The position numbers were made by a program, and so were the translations under genes. Positions 1 to 7,201 of a stretch of DNA of 35,445 bases are shown in pieces; the first letter of the stretch is position 1, and every line of letters begins with the position of its first letter. This DNA is from Myxococcota bacterium (GTDB taxonomy: Bacteria; Myxococcota_A; UBA9160; UBA6930), in NCBI GenBank assembly GCA_030065975.1, contig JASJCN010000038.1, forward strand, positions 1 to 35,445, in the 5' to 3' direction. The notes under the pieces were generated by a model. It saw only the letters and a program-made list of their open reading frames with translations, was not told where the DNA came from and searched no databases.

Positions 1-26
1 GCGCCGCCGGCTCGATCGCGGCCGCC

Positions 27-653
27 TCAGGCAGGGTCGGCCTCGCTCGCGCGGTCGACCAGGCGTCGCAGCCCCTCGAGCCGGCTCTTCTCCTCCGAGG
101 CATCGGGTTGGAGCAGAGCCAGCACCAGGATGCCGTCGAGCGCCGCCACCAGGGCCTGCGCTTGCTGCCGTGCGGGGCCTTGCCCGTGGCCGATCTCCAG
201 GAGCGCCCGCTCGAGCTCGCCTTCGAAGCGCGCGTGCAGGCGGAACACGGGCGCCATCAGCAGCGAGGCCGCGGTCTCCGATCCGACCAGCCAGCCCACC
301 AGGGTGCGGATCGTCTCCCGATGGTCGGTCACCGTGTTCTGGTAGATGTCGACCAGCGAGTGCAGCCGGGCCACGGCCTGGCCCTCGGCGAGCTCGGCGT
401 CGAGCAGCGCCTCGAAGGGCCGGAGGATGCGGTGGAAGGCCTCGCGGAAGAGCCCTTCCTTGTCATTGAAGTGCCAGAACGCCGCCGAGGTGCTCACGCC
501 CGCGCGGCTCGCGATGGCCGCCACGCTGGTGCCCTCGTAGCCCCGGCTCGCGAACAGCTCGACGGCCGCCTGGATGATCCGCTCCTGGGTCTCTTCCTTG
601 TCGCGCCGGCGGGGCGCCCCCGCGCGGCCTCCGGCCGAGCCTTCGTCGCTCAT
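27..653 (-). CDS. TetR/AcrR-family transcriptional regulator
   Basis: A 208-residue one-component repressor. Residues about 20-72 carry the TetR helix-turn-helix signature (ERIIQAAVELFASRGYEGTSV, then AGVSTSAAFWHFNDKEGL). The rest is the helical ligand-binding and dimerisation domain, which is not conserved enough to name an effector. It is the last gene of the dxs/squalene-phytoene synthase operon. Its ATG overlaps, as ATGA, the stop of a 27-codon repeat mini-ORF, so its translation is probably coupled to the upstream genes. The SD is a plain G-run (GGGGG, 5 nt before ATG). The most economical target is the 32-bp palindrome ahead of dxs, which would make the operon self-regulated, but that link is inferred. 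The domain call is safe; the regulon and ligand are unknown. Confidence 0.93.
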   Translation of the reverse strand: MSDEGSAGGRAGAPRRRDKEETQERIIQAAVELFASRGYEGTSVAAIASRAGVSTSAAFWHFNDKEGLFREAFHRILRPFEALLDAELAEGQAVARLHSLVDIYQNTVTDHRETIRTLVGWLVGSETAASLLMAPVFRLHARFEGELERALLEIGHGQGPARQQAQALVAALDGILVLALLQPDASEEKSRLEGLRRLVDRASEADPA

Positions 654-733
654 GCCAACCCCCGCAGCGCGCAGCTCATGCCACCCCCACGCAGCGCGCA
701 GCTCATGCCACCCCCACGCGGCGCGCAGCTCAT
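650..733 (-). CDS. 27-residue repeat mini-ORF between synthase and tetR
   Basis: This ORF is too short for the track. It reads as three nine-residue units (MSCAPRGGG, MSCALRGGG, MSCALRGLA). Its ATG overlaps the stop of the squalene/phytoene synthase (ATGA at 730-733), and its own TGA overlaps the ATG of tetR (ATGA at 650-653). It could therefore be a translational relay between the two genes rather than a functional peptide. Each unit restates the start region of tetR (GGCATGAGC). The G-run before each ATG is a weak SD. Whether the peptide is made is unknown; it may simply be a repeat expansion. Confidence 0.4.
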   Translation of the reverse strand: MSCAPRGGGMSCALRGGGMSCALRGLA

Positions 734-750
734 GCCACCCCCCGCACGCC
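651..750 (-). repeat. 27-bp tandem repeat containing repeated ATGA start/stop motif
   Basis: On the plus strand the unit is catgccacccccacgcagcg plus cgcagct. Copies lie at 651-676 (26 bp, diverged, carrying the tetR start), 677-703 and 704-730, with a partial copy from 731. The two middle units are 27 bp, so they keep reading frame. The 26-bp unit shifts frame so that the repeat ORF ends exactly at the tetR start. There are no spacers of unique sequence, so this is not CRISPR. Confidence 0.9.
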
Positions 751-1605
751 GAGCCAGGTGCCCGCCGCGATCGCCAGGCGCCGGCGTCGCGACAGCCGCA
801 GCGACTCGCCCAGACACGGGAAGCCCCGGGACTGCAAGGTGTCCAGCAGGTCGCGATAGATGGCGCCCATGGCGTGAGCCGGGCGCAACGAGCGGCGCGC
901 CGCGTCGGGAAGCGCGCGGTGGGCCCGCTCGTAGCGGATGCGCGCCCGCTCGGCGTAGAGGGCGAGCAGCAGCCGCACCTCCTCGGTCATGCGCCGCTCG
1001 AGCAGCAGCTCGGGGTCCACGCCCAGGCGGTCGAGGTCCTCGCGCGCCAGGTAGATGCGGCCACTGGCGGCATCCTCGCCGACGTCGCGCAGCACGTTGG
1101 TGAGCTGCACGGCGATCCCGAGATCGGTCGCATAGCGTCGCACCGCCTCGTCCTCGAAGCCGCGGATGCCCACGATGATCAGCCCCACCGTCGATGCCAC
1201 CCGGTAGCAATAGCGCTCGAGATCCTCGAAGCGTTCGATCCGACCCCCCGTCAGATCGAATTCGACGCCGTCGAGGAGCTCGTCGAAGAAACGCTGCGGA
1301 ATCGGGAAGCGCGAGACCGCGTCGCCGAGGGCGATTCCCACCGGACTCTCGGACTTCCCGAGGTAGGCGTCGACGAGCTCCGCTCGCCACCGCGAGAGGA
1401 TCGCCCCGCGATCTCCGCGGATGGCCGGATCGTCGGCGATGTCGTCGGCCATCCGGCAGAACGCGTAGACGGCGTGGAGTGCGCGCCGCTGCTCCTGCGG
1501 GAACAGCCAGAATGCGGCGAGGAAGCTCGAGCCGCTGGCGCGCGTCACGCCCGCGCAGTGGGCGTAGGCCTGCTCGATGGAGAGCGGTGCGGCCGGCTCA
1601 GCCAC
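730..1605 (-). CDS. Squalene/phytoene synthase family protein
   Basis: A 291-residue all-alpha head-to-head prenyl synthase that condenses two prenyl diphosphates (FPP to presqualene-PP/squalene, or GGPP to phytoene). Both aspartate-rich magnesium sites are present: DDIADD at residues 54-59 and LRDVGEDAASGRIYL near 172-186. The family signature YCYRVASTVG lies near 132-141. I chose the GTG at 1605 over the track start because it follows a perfect SD (AAGGAGGG, 4 nt before GTG). It overlaps the dxs stop by 8 bp, and the region upstream of it looks like shadow coding. Lying directly behind dxs, it would draw on MEP-derived precursors for hopanoid/squalene or carotenoid synthesis. Sequence alone does not separate HpnD, squalene synthase and CrtB, so no symbol is given. 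The stop overlaps the repeat mini-ORF. Confidence 0.9.
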   Translation of the reverse strand: MAEPAAPLSIEQAYAHCAGVTRASGSSFLAAFWLFPQEQRRALHAVYAFCRMADDIADDPAIRGDRGAILSRWRAELVDAYLGKSESPVGIALGDAVSRFPIPQRFFDELLDGVEFDLTGGRIERFEDLERYCYRVASTVGLIIVGIRGFEDEAVRRYATDLGIAVQLTNVLRDVGEDAASGRIYLAREDLDRLGVDPELLLERRMTEEVRLLLALYAERARIRYERAHRALPDAARRSLRPAHAMGAIYRDLLDTLQSRGFPCLGESLRLSRRRRLAIAAGTWLGVRGVA

Positions 1606-3370
1606 GCGTCCCTCCTTCGAGCCAGGCTCGGGCTGCGCGAAGGATCCCGTCCGCGTCGATGCCGGCCGCAGCCGCCTGGGCGTCCTGGGCAGCGTGATCG
1701 ACGAAGGCGTCGTGCTGGCCGAGACGCCGCACGGGGACCGGCGGTGCGCCGTTTCCGGCATCGGCGAGCGCCTCGAGCACCGCACTCCCGAGCCCGCCGG
1801 CCAGGCCGTGGTCCTCGACCGTGAGGATGCGTCCGCACTGCTCGCCCATCCGCCGGATCAGGCTCGCGTCGAGGGGCTTCACGAAGCGCGCATCGATCAC
1901 GCCCGCTTCGATGCCCTCGGAGGCCAGACGTTCCGCTGCTTCGAGCGCCGGCAACACCGTCTTTCCCACGGCGACGACGGCAAGGTCCGAGCCTTCGCGC
2001 AGACACTCGCCGCGGCCGATCGGGAGCGGCTTGGGATCGGGCTCGAGGGCCACTCCGGGCGCCGCGCCGCGCGGGTAGCGGACCGCGAAGGGCAGGCCCG
2101 AGTCGACGGCCGCCGCGAGCAGCCCGCGGAGATCGTTCTCGTCCCGGGGCGCCGCCACGCAGAACCCCGGGATCATCCTCAGGTAGGCGAGATCGAGGAG
2201 CCCGTGATGGGTCGGGCCGTCGGCACCGACGAATCCCGCGCGGTCGATCGCGAAGGTCACGGGCAGCCCCTGCAGGGCGACGTCGTGCACCAGCTGGTCG
2301 AAGCCCCGCTGCAGGAACGACGAGTAGATCGCGCACACCGGCCGCAGCCCCTCGGCCGCGAGCCCGGCCGCGAACGTGACCGCGTGCTGCTCGGCGATGC
2401 CGACGTCGTAGACGCGATCGGGGTGGCGCGCCGCGAAGCGATCGAGCCCGGTGCCGTCGGGCATCGCGGCCGTGAGCGCCACCACGCGTTCGTCGCGATC
2501 GGCGAGATCCGCGAGCGCGTCGGCGAACGCCGCGGTCCAGCTCGGCGGCGAGGCGGACTTCACGCGCTCCCCCGTCTCGCGCTCGAACCGGGCCGTCGCG
2601 TGCCAGCGATACGGGTCGGCCTCGGCCGGCTCGAAGCCCTTGCCTTTGCGGGTCCGCACGTGCAGCAGGGTCGGCTCGGGCGCGTCCCGGAGCGCGCGCA
2701 CCGCCTCGAGCAGCGCGGGCAGATCGTGCCCGTCCACGGGCCCGCGGTACGCCACGCCGAGCGCCCGCGCGTAGTCGGCCACGCGTCCCGAGCGGTTCAG
2801 CCCGCCGACGTTGGGCGCGATCGACATGCCGTTGTCGTTGAACACGATGCGCACCGGCGTCCGCAGATCGCCGGCGTGGTTCAGGGCCTCGAAGGACATG
2901 CCCGCGGTGGCGGCGCCGTCGCCGATCACGGCCACGGCCTGGCGCCCCGACCCCGCGCGGCGCGCCGCCTCGGCCATCCCGAGGGCCGCCGAGACCGACG
3001 TGCCCGCGTGGCCGGCCCCGAACGCGTCGAAGGCGCTCTCCGTCCGACGCAGGAAGCCGGCCGGGCCGTCGGCGTGCTTGATGCGACGCAGGGCCTCCCG
3101 ACGTCCCGTCAGGACCTTGTGCCCGTACGCCTGGTGCCCGACGTCCCAGACGATGCGATCGTCTGGCGTGTCGAAGACGTGGTGCAGTGCAACGGTGAGC
3201 TCGACCGTGCCGAGACTCCCCGCGAAGTGGCCCCCGATTTCCGAGCCCACGTCGATCAGGTGGTCGCGCAGCTCCCGCGCGACCTGACGGAGCTCGTCGT
3301 CACGGAGTGTGCGAAGTCGGGCCGGATCCTCGATCGTCGACAGAAGGCGCAGGGTCGTCCCCCCAGACAA
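1598..3370 (-). CDS. dxs: 1-deoxy-D-xylulose-5-phosphate synthase
   Basis: The ThDP enzyme that joins pyruvate and glyceraldehyde-3-phosphate in the first step of the MEP isoprenoid pathway. Visible hallmarks are the N-terminal GGHFAGSLGTVELTVALH block with the active-site His (about residue 48), the ThDP motif GDGAATAG...NDNG (about 150-181), the glutamate in GIAEQHAV, and the DRAGFVGADGPTHHG loop. The track start (3457, itself a TTG) adds 29 low-complexity residues absent from the family. The TTG at 3370 gives MSGGTTLRLLSTIEDP, which aligns with the usual N-terminus, and AGGGA lies 8 nt upstream. The product is then 590 residues, slightly short of the usual 620-640 but with all core motifs. 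It is the first gene of the operon, followed by the synthase with an 8-bp overlap. Confidence 0.95.
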   Translation of the reverse strand: MSGGTTLRLLSTIEDPARLRTLRDDELRQVARELRDHLIDVGSEIGGHFAGSLGTVELTVALHHVFDTPDDRIVWDVGHQAYGHKVLTGRREALRRIKHADGPAGFLRRTESAFDAFGAGHAGTSVSAALGMAEAARRAGSGRQAVAVIGDGAATAGMSFEALNHAGDLRTPVRIVFNDNGMSIAPNVGGLNRSGRVADYARALGVAYRGPVDGHDLPALLEAVRALRDAPEPTLLHVRTRKGKGFEPAEADPYRWHATARFERETGERVKSASPPSWTAAFADALADLADRDERVVALTAAMPDGTGLDRFAARHPDRVYDVGIAEQHAVTFAAGLAAEGLRPVCAIYSSFLQRGFDQLVHDVALQGLPVTFAIDRAGFVGADGPTHHGLLDLAYLRMIPGFCVAAPRDENDLRGLLAAAVDSGLPFAVRYPRGAAPGVALEPDPKPLPIGRGECLREGSDLAVVAVGKTVLPALEAAERLASEGIEAGVIDARFVKPLDASLIRRMGEQCGRILTVEDHGLAGGLGSAVLEALADAGNGAPPVPVRRLGQHDAFVDHAAQDAQAAAAGIDADGILRAARAWLEGGTRG

Positions 3371-3463
3371 GCAGTGCGTCCCTGCACGAGCGCCAGGGTC
3401 GCCCCTCCTGCGACTCGTGCGTGCGGGATGATCGCGACTGCCTCCGGAGCGCGGCAAGCAAAA

Positions 3464-3495
3464 CTACTGACCGAAGCGGGCCGAACGGTCAGTAG
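3464..3495. promoter_or_regulatory. Candidate TetR operator ahead of dxs
   Basis: CTACTGACCG (3464-3473) and CGGTCAGTAG (3486-3495) form a perfect 10-bp inverted repeat with a 12-bp spacer, so half-site centres are about two helical turns apart. It sits roughly 95 bp upstream of the dxs TTG. The operon ends in a TetR regulator, and such repressors commonly bind palindromes at their own operon promoter. No convincing -35/-10 pair was identified beside it. The role is inferred from geometry and context. Confidence 0.5.
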
Positions 3496-3579
3496 CCGCG
3501 GTCCGTAGCCGCGACGCGGGCCTGCCGGTCGAACGAGTCCGGTCGAACGGGTCCGTCGACCGGTTGCCTGGACGCGCGG
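3496..3579. repeat. Short direct repeats between dxs promoter and small ORF
   Basis: The gap holds two tandem copies of ccggtcgaacgrgt followed by a relic ccgtcgaccggttg. Just before them are two copies of gtagccgcg. Nothing coding and no strong terminator is seen here. Confidence 0.5.
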
Positions 3580-3732
3580 CTAGCGAGGGACGTGCGACTC
3601 GCCGGCTTCGGGCTGCGCCATCGCCTGCTCGAGCAGGCGGTCGTCGAGGCCGAAGTGGTCACACGTGAGCCATCCGAGGATCAGGATCGCGAACGCGATG
3701 CCCTGGGCCGGGGTGACGATCGTGGCGTTCAT
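3580..3732 (-). CDS. 50-residue small membrane protein (hypothetical)
   Basis: The ORF is not in the track. It reads MNATIVTPAQGIAFAILILG, then WLTCDHFGLDDRLLEQAMAQ, then PEAGESHVPR. The first 25 residues form one hydrophobic helix and the rest is a charged, probably amphipathic tail. It begins 19 nt after the stop of the secreted beta-sandwich protein on the same strand, and codon use matches the neighbours (mostly G/C third positions). GGGAGG lies only one nucleotide before the ATG, which is tight for an SD, so initiation may be by coupling. No family is recognised. It would be the last gene of the GST transcription unit. Confidence 0.5.
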   Translation of the reverse strand: MNATIVTPAQGIAFAILILGWLTCDHFGLDDRLLEQAMAQPEAGESHVPR

Positions 3733-3751
3733 GCCTCCCGGATCGGAAGGA

Positions 3752-4399
3752 CTAGCGGGGCGCTTGAGGCAGCTCCGGGCTCGGCTCGGGTGGGCGAGGC
3801 AGGCCGGGACGCAGCTCCACGTCGATCACCTCGATGCCCCGGGGCTCGATCACGACCCTTGCGGCGCGCGCGTCGTCCTCCGGGCCGCGGAGCGGTGCCA
3901 CGACCACCCGATACGTCCCCGGCGTGAGAGGCAGATCTCGATCGTCGCCCCTCGTCGTGAAGCGAGCCACCGTCTGCCCCTTCTCGTCCTGCACCTCGAC
4001 GCGGGCGTCCACCGGCTCGGAGCGAAGCGTGGCCCGCAGGTTCAGCACTCCCGTCACGAAGTCGTGCTCGAGCCGCACCTCGTCGCCCGGAGCGAGGCGG
4101 ACCTCGTCGAAGAACCGATCGACCTCCCCGTGGAGCTCGAGCGCCCGGACGTGAAGGCTCGCGACGCCCGGCCTCACCGAGAGGCGGGTCGCGCCCGCAC
4201 CGGGTGCGACCCCGGCCTCCGCCAGCGTCGTGCCGCTCTCCGGGTCGAGGACGACCACCCGAGCCCGCGTCGGCTCGCCGTTGTGCGTCACCCGGAGCTC
4301 GATCCGCGCGTTCGACTCGGCGTGGGTCGGCGGGGGCCATCCCGACGGGAGCAGCGCCAGGACGAGGGCGGTGACGCGGACGAGGCCGCAGCCCTTCAC
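3752..4399 (-). CDS. Secreted protein with two Ig/PEGA-like beta-sandwich repeats
   Basis: A 215-residue exported protein. The track ORF of 561 residues is misleading because its first 346 residues are a shadow of the GST gene. The real start is a GTG at 4399 overlapping the GST stop as GTGA. Residues 1-28 are a signal peptide (VRVTALVLALLPSGWPPPTHAES). Two similar segments of roughly 75-80 residues follow: ARIELRVTHNGEPTRARVVV and LNLRATLRSEPVDARVEVQD, each with a later turn resembling LTPGTYRVVVAPL. This is the look of PEGA or carboxypeptidase-regulatory-like beta domains, which usually bind or scaffold at the cell surface. The C-terminus is Pro-rich (PRPPEPSPELPQAPR). No enzyme motif is visible. 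It is translationally coupled to the GST-like protein. Confidence 0.72.
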   Translation of the reverse strand: MKGCGLVRVTALVLALLPSGWPPPTHAESNARIELRVTHNGEPTRARVVVLDPESGTTLAEAGVAPGAGATRLSVRPGVASLHVRALELHGEVDRFFDEVRLAPGDEVRLEHDFVTGVLNLRATLRSEPVDARVEVQDEKGQTVARFTTRGDDRDLPLTPGTYRVVVAPLRGPEDDARAARVVIEPRGIEVIDVELRPGLPRPPEPSPELPQAPR

Positions 4400-5412
4400 G
4401 CAGCCGGTTCGCCGTCGAGGGCGGCGCGCAGGGCGGGATCTGCCGCCTTGGCCTCGCGCAGACGCCGGCTCCCATACTCGACGATCGGGTGGGCGTGGCC
4501 CGCGATCGCGAGGGCGTAGGCCGGGCGCGCCCGCAGGGCCTCCCAGTAGGCGGCGCAACGCGGGCGCCGCCCGTCCGCGAGGAAGACGTCGAGGCTGTCG
4601 ACCTGCACCAGACGCTCGAAGATCACGAGCCAGGAGACGTCGGCCAGGCTGAAGAACGAGCCGAGGATCCACGGGCCGCCGCCCTCCTCGAGGCGCGCCT
4701 CGAGGGCATCGAGATGCTCGCCCATCTGCCTGCGGCTCTTGCGATGCACGGCCATGAGCGGGGCGAGGCGCGGGATGCCACGCACGCCGCGCAGCTTGAG
4801 CGCGAGGAAGAGCAGGGGCCGGCGCTTGTCGAAGTGGAAGAGCAGCCCCTCGATCACGCGCCAGGCAGGGATCCGCTCCATCATCGTCGCGAAGATCGGA
4901 AGCGTCAGACCGGGAACCGCATTGCCCGCGCTGAGGTCGCCCTCGTTGATCGGATCCCCGGTGAGCGACGAGCGATCCACCCACGCCTCCATCTGCTCGC
5001 GCGCCGCCGGATCGTCCGGGATCAGCCCCGGATGCGAGCCCGGCGCATGCTCCGCGGCATAGCGGATCTGCTCGTGGGACTCGTAGACGGGGTGTCCCTT
5101 GTGGACCAGCACCGGAACCGTGCCGGCGGGATTCACGCGCAGGAAGCCGGCGCGGATGTTCTCGTAGGCGCCGGTCTCGATCAGGTCGACGGGATGGCTG
5201 CGGTAGGGGAGCCCGAGCTCCGCGAGGCAGAGCCTCGACTTCATCGAGCAGAGCGAGAAGGCGTTGTGATACAGCTCGAATTCCTGCTCGTAAGGGACCG
5301 AAACGGCATCGCAAAGCCCGGGAGCCACGGGGTGGCGGCGGCGCCTGCGGCTCTCGGCGAGCCAGGCGAGGCCGCCGCCTAGAAGGATGGAGAGCGCGAT
5401 CCAGGAGATCAT
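4396..5412 (-). CDS. Membrane-anchored glutathione S-transferase-like protein
   Basis: 338 residues. Residues 2-19 are a transmembrane anchor followed by RRRRR, a positive-inside stop, so the catalytic part likely faces the cytoplasm. A thioredoxin-fold GST N-domain starts near 45 (FELYHNAFSLCSMKSRLCLAEL), with the cis-proline motif TVPVL near 98-102 and the gamma-glutamyl-binding ESHEQI at 111-116. The helical C-domain covers about 140-320. Cys55 or Ser57 sits where the catalytic residue would be. An anchor plus long linker is unusual for cytosolic GSTs. The gene is first in its unit, with no SD before the ATG and a TAAATT box ending 6 nt upstream, so the mRNA may be leaderless. Its substrate is unknown. 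Confidence 0.85.
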   Translation of the reverse strand: MISWIALSILLGGGLAWLAESRRRRRHPVAPGLCDAVSVPYEQEFELYHNAFSLCSMKSRLCLAELGLPYRSHPVDLIETGAYENIRAGFLRVNPAGTVPVLVHKGHPVYESHEQIRYAAEHAPGSHPGLIPDDPAAREQMEAWVDRSSLTGDPINEGDLSAGNAVPGLTLPIFATMMERIPAWRVIEGLLFHFDKRRPLLFLALKLRGVRGIPRLAPLMAVHRKSRRQMGEHLDALEARLEEGGGPWILGSFFSLADVSWLVIFERLVQVDSLDVFLADGRRPRCAAYWEALRARPAYALAIAGHAHPIVEYGSRRLREAKAADPALRAALDGEPAA

Positions 5413-5537
5413 CGCGGGAATTTAGTCGATCGAACAATCCGGCGCACGTCGAGCCCGATCTGGCGGCCTTCGGCCATGTCCGGACGGCGGCGTCCCCGGC
5501 CCTCGACCGGGCCCGGAGCCTGCACTACACAGGGCTC
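5413..5537. promoter_or_regulatory. Divergent promoter region between GST and acyl-CoA ligase
   Basis: A small AT-rich island (5419-5437) holds the minus-strand TAAATT box (5419-5424), 6 nt from the GST ATG. An imperfect 16-bp palindrome centred on TCGATCGA (5422-5437) overlaps it. Toward the plus gene, TCGACC (5503-5508), a 17-bp spacer and TACACA (5526-5531) place the transcript start at or next to the ATG at 5538. All box matches are partial. Confidence 0.4.
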
Positions 5538-7157
5538 ATGAGTCTACGAGGCACCGGTTCCGGCGGATCCATCCAACGTCTGATCGAGGGCGTGCAAGTC
5601 CTCGGAGGGGCGGGCTTCCTGAGCCCGAGCTTCCTCACGAGCCTGGCGCCGGCGGCGCGCAAGTACGGCTCGACGGCGGCGGCCGGCTTCCACGCCGCAG
5701 CGTCCCGCACCCCGAAGCGGATCGCGCTGATCGACGACGAGGGCGAGCTGACCTTCGAGGAGGTCGAGCGGGACAGCAACGCGATCGCCCACGAGCTGCG
5801 CAAGGCGGGCGTGGACGCGGGCGAAGCAGTGGGCCTGTTCGCGCGCAACCACCGCGGCTTCGTGCTCGCGCAGGTCGCCCTGGACAAGCTCGGCGCGAAC
5901 ACGCTGCTGCTGAACACCGGCTTCGCGTCGCCGCAGCTGCGAGAGGTCTGCGAGCGCGAGGGCACCCGGGTCATCCTCTACGACGAAGAGTTCAGCTCCA
6001 TCGTCGAGGGCGGAGCTTCGGAGCTCACCCGCTTCGTGACGCACTCGGAAGGCGAGGTGAGCGAGACCACCCTCGCGGATCTGGCGAAACGGGGCGACAC
6101 GGCCCCCCTCGAGGCGCCGGCCAAGCAGGGCCGCACCACCATCCTCACCTCCGGAACCACGGGGACGCCCAAGGGAGCCCAGCGCACCCTGAAGCGCACC
6201 AGCATGGAGACCCTGATCGGGATCTTCGGCCGCATGCCGCTCCGGACCGGGACGCGCACCCTGATCTCGGCCCCGACCTTCCACTCCTGGGGCGGCTTCC
6301 ATCTCCTGATGGGCGCCCAGCTCGGCAGCACGATCTGCCTGCGCCGCCGCTTCGATCCCGAGGATGCGCTGGCCGCGATCCACGACTACCGGCCCGAGGT
6401 GCTCGCGGTCGTTCCGGTCATGATGCAGCGGATCCTGGATCTCGATGACGCGACCATCGACCGCTACGACACGTCGAGCCTCAAGATGGTGTGCGCCAGC
6501 GGCTCCGCCCTGCCGGGCGAGCTGGCCCTGCGCTGGATGGATCGCTTCGGCGACAACATCTACAACTTCTACGGCTCGACCGAGGTCGCCCAGGCCTCGA
6601 TCGCCATGCCCGACGAGCTGCGCTCGGCACCGGGGACGGCGGGGCGCCCGCCCCGCGGCGTGACCGTCCGGATCCTCGACGACAAGGGGAAGGAGGTGCC
6701 CCAGGGCACCACCGGGCGGATCTTCGTGGCCAACGACAACCAGTTCGAGGGCTACACCGGCGGCGGCAACAAGGAGGTCATCGATGGCCTGATGTCGAGC
6801 GGCGACGTCGGGCACTTCGACGAGAATGGCCTGCTCTTCGTCGACGGACGCGACGACGACATGATCATCTCCGGCGGCGAGAACGTCTTCCCCCGCGAGG
6901 TCGAGGACCTCCTCTCGGATCACGAAGGCGTGCTCGAAGCCTCGGTGATCGGCGTTCCGGACGAGCAGTTCGGCCAGCGCCTGCGCGGCTTCGTCGTGCT
7001 CAAGAGCGCGGGCGCCGTGGACGAGGCCACCCTGAAGGAGCACGTGAAGAAGAACCTGGCCCGCTACAAGGTGCCCCGGGACATCGTCTTCCTCGACGAG
7101 CTGCCCCGGAACCCCACGGGCAAGGTCCTGAAGCGCGTCCTGGCCGAGCACCCCTAG
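5538..7157 (+). CDS. AMP-dependent acyl-CoA synthetase/ligase
   Basis: A 539-residue ANL-superfamily enzyme that activates a carboxylate as acyl-AMP and transfers it to CoA. It has the P-loop TSGTTGTPKG (about residues 204-213), the adenine motif YNFYGSTE (about 344-351), SGDVGHFDENGLLFVDGRDDDMIISGGENVFP as the hinge/A8 block, and the catalytic lysine in GKVLKR at the C-terminus. Overall similarity is to fatty-acyl-CoA synthetases, but chain length cannot be read from sequence. It heads a plus-strand unit followed by a lipase-like hydrolase 44 nt downstream, which suggests lipid or ester activation after hydrolysis. AGGG sits only 3 nt before the ATG, so a standard SD is missing. Confidence 0.92.
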   Translation: MSLRGTGSGGSIQRLIEGVQVLGGAGFLSPSFLTSLAPAARKYGSTAAAGFHAAASRTPKRIALIDDEGELTFEEVERDSNAIAHELRKAGVDAGEAVGLFARNHRGFVLAQVALDKLGANTLLLNTGFASPQLREVCEREGTRVILYDEEFSSIVEGGASELTRFVTHSEGEVSETTLADLAKRGDTAPLEAPAKQGRTTILTSGTTGTPKGAQRTLKRTSMETLIGIFGRMPLRTGTRTLISAPTFHSWGGFHLLMGAQLGSTICLRRRFDPEDALAAIHDYRPEVLAVVPVMMQRILDLDDATIDRYDTSSLKMVCASGSALPGELALRWMDRFGDNIYNFYGSTEVAQASIAMPDELRSAPGTAGRPPRGVTVRILDDKGKEVPQGTTGRIFVANDNQFEGYTGGGNKEVIDGLMSSGDVGHFDENGLLFVDGRDDDMIISGGENVFPREVEDLLSDHEGVLEASVIGVPDEQFGQRLRGFVVLKSAGAVDEATLKEHVKKNLARYKVPRDIVFLDELPRNPTGKVLKRVLAEHP

Positions 7158-7201
7158 ACGCTCGCGCCGCGGCTCGAGAGCGCGCCCCTTTCGGAGAGCC
7201 C

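Noticed and set aside
651-750. Possible CRISPR array
   Set aside because: Units are contiguous with no unique spacers and no cas genes; it is a tandem repeat with a reading frame.
3752-5437. 561-aa ORF read as a GST/PEGA fusion
   Set aside because: The N-terminal part is an out-of-frame shadow of the GST gene. The real second gene begins at the GTG that overlaps the GST stop.
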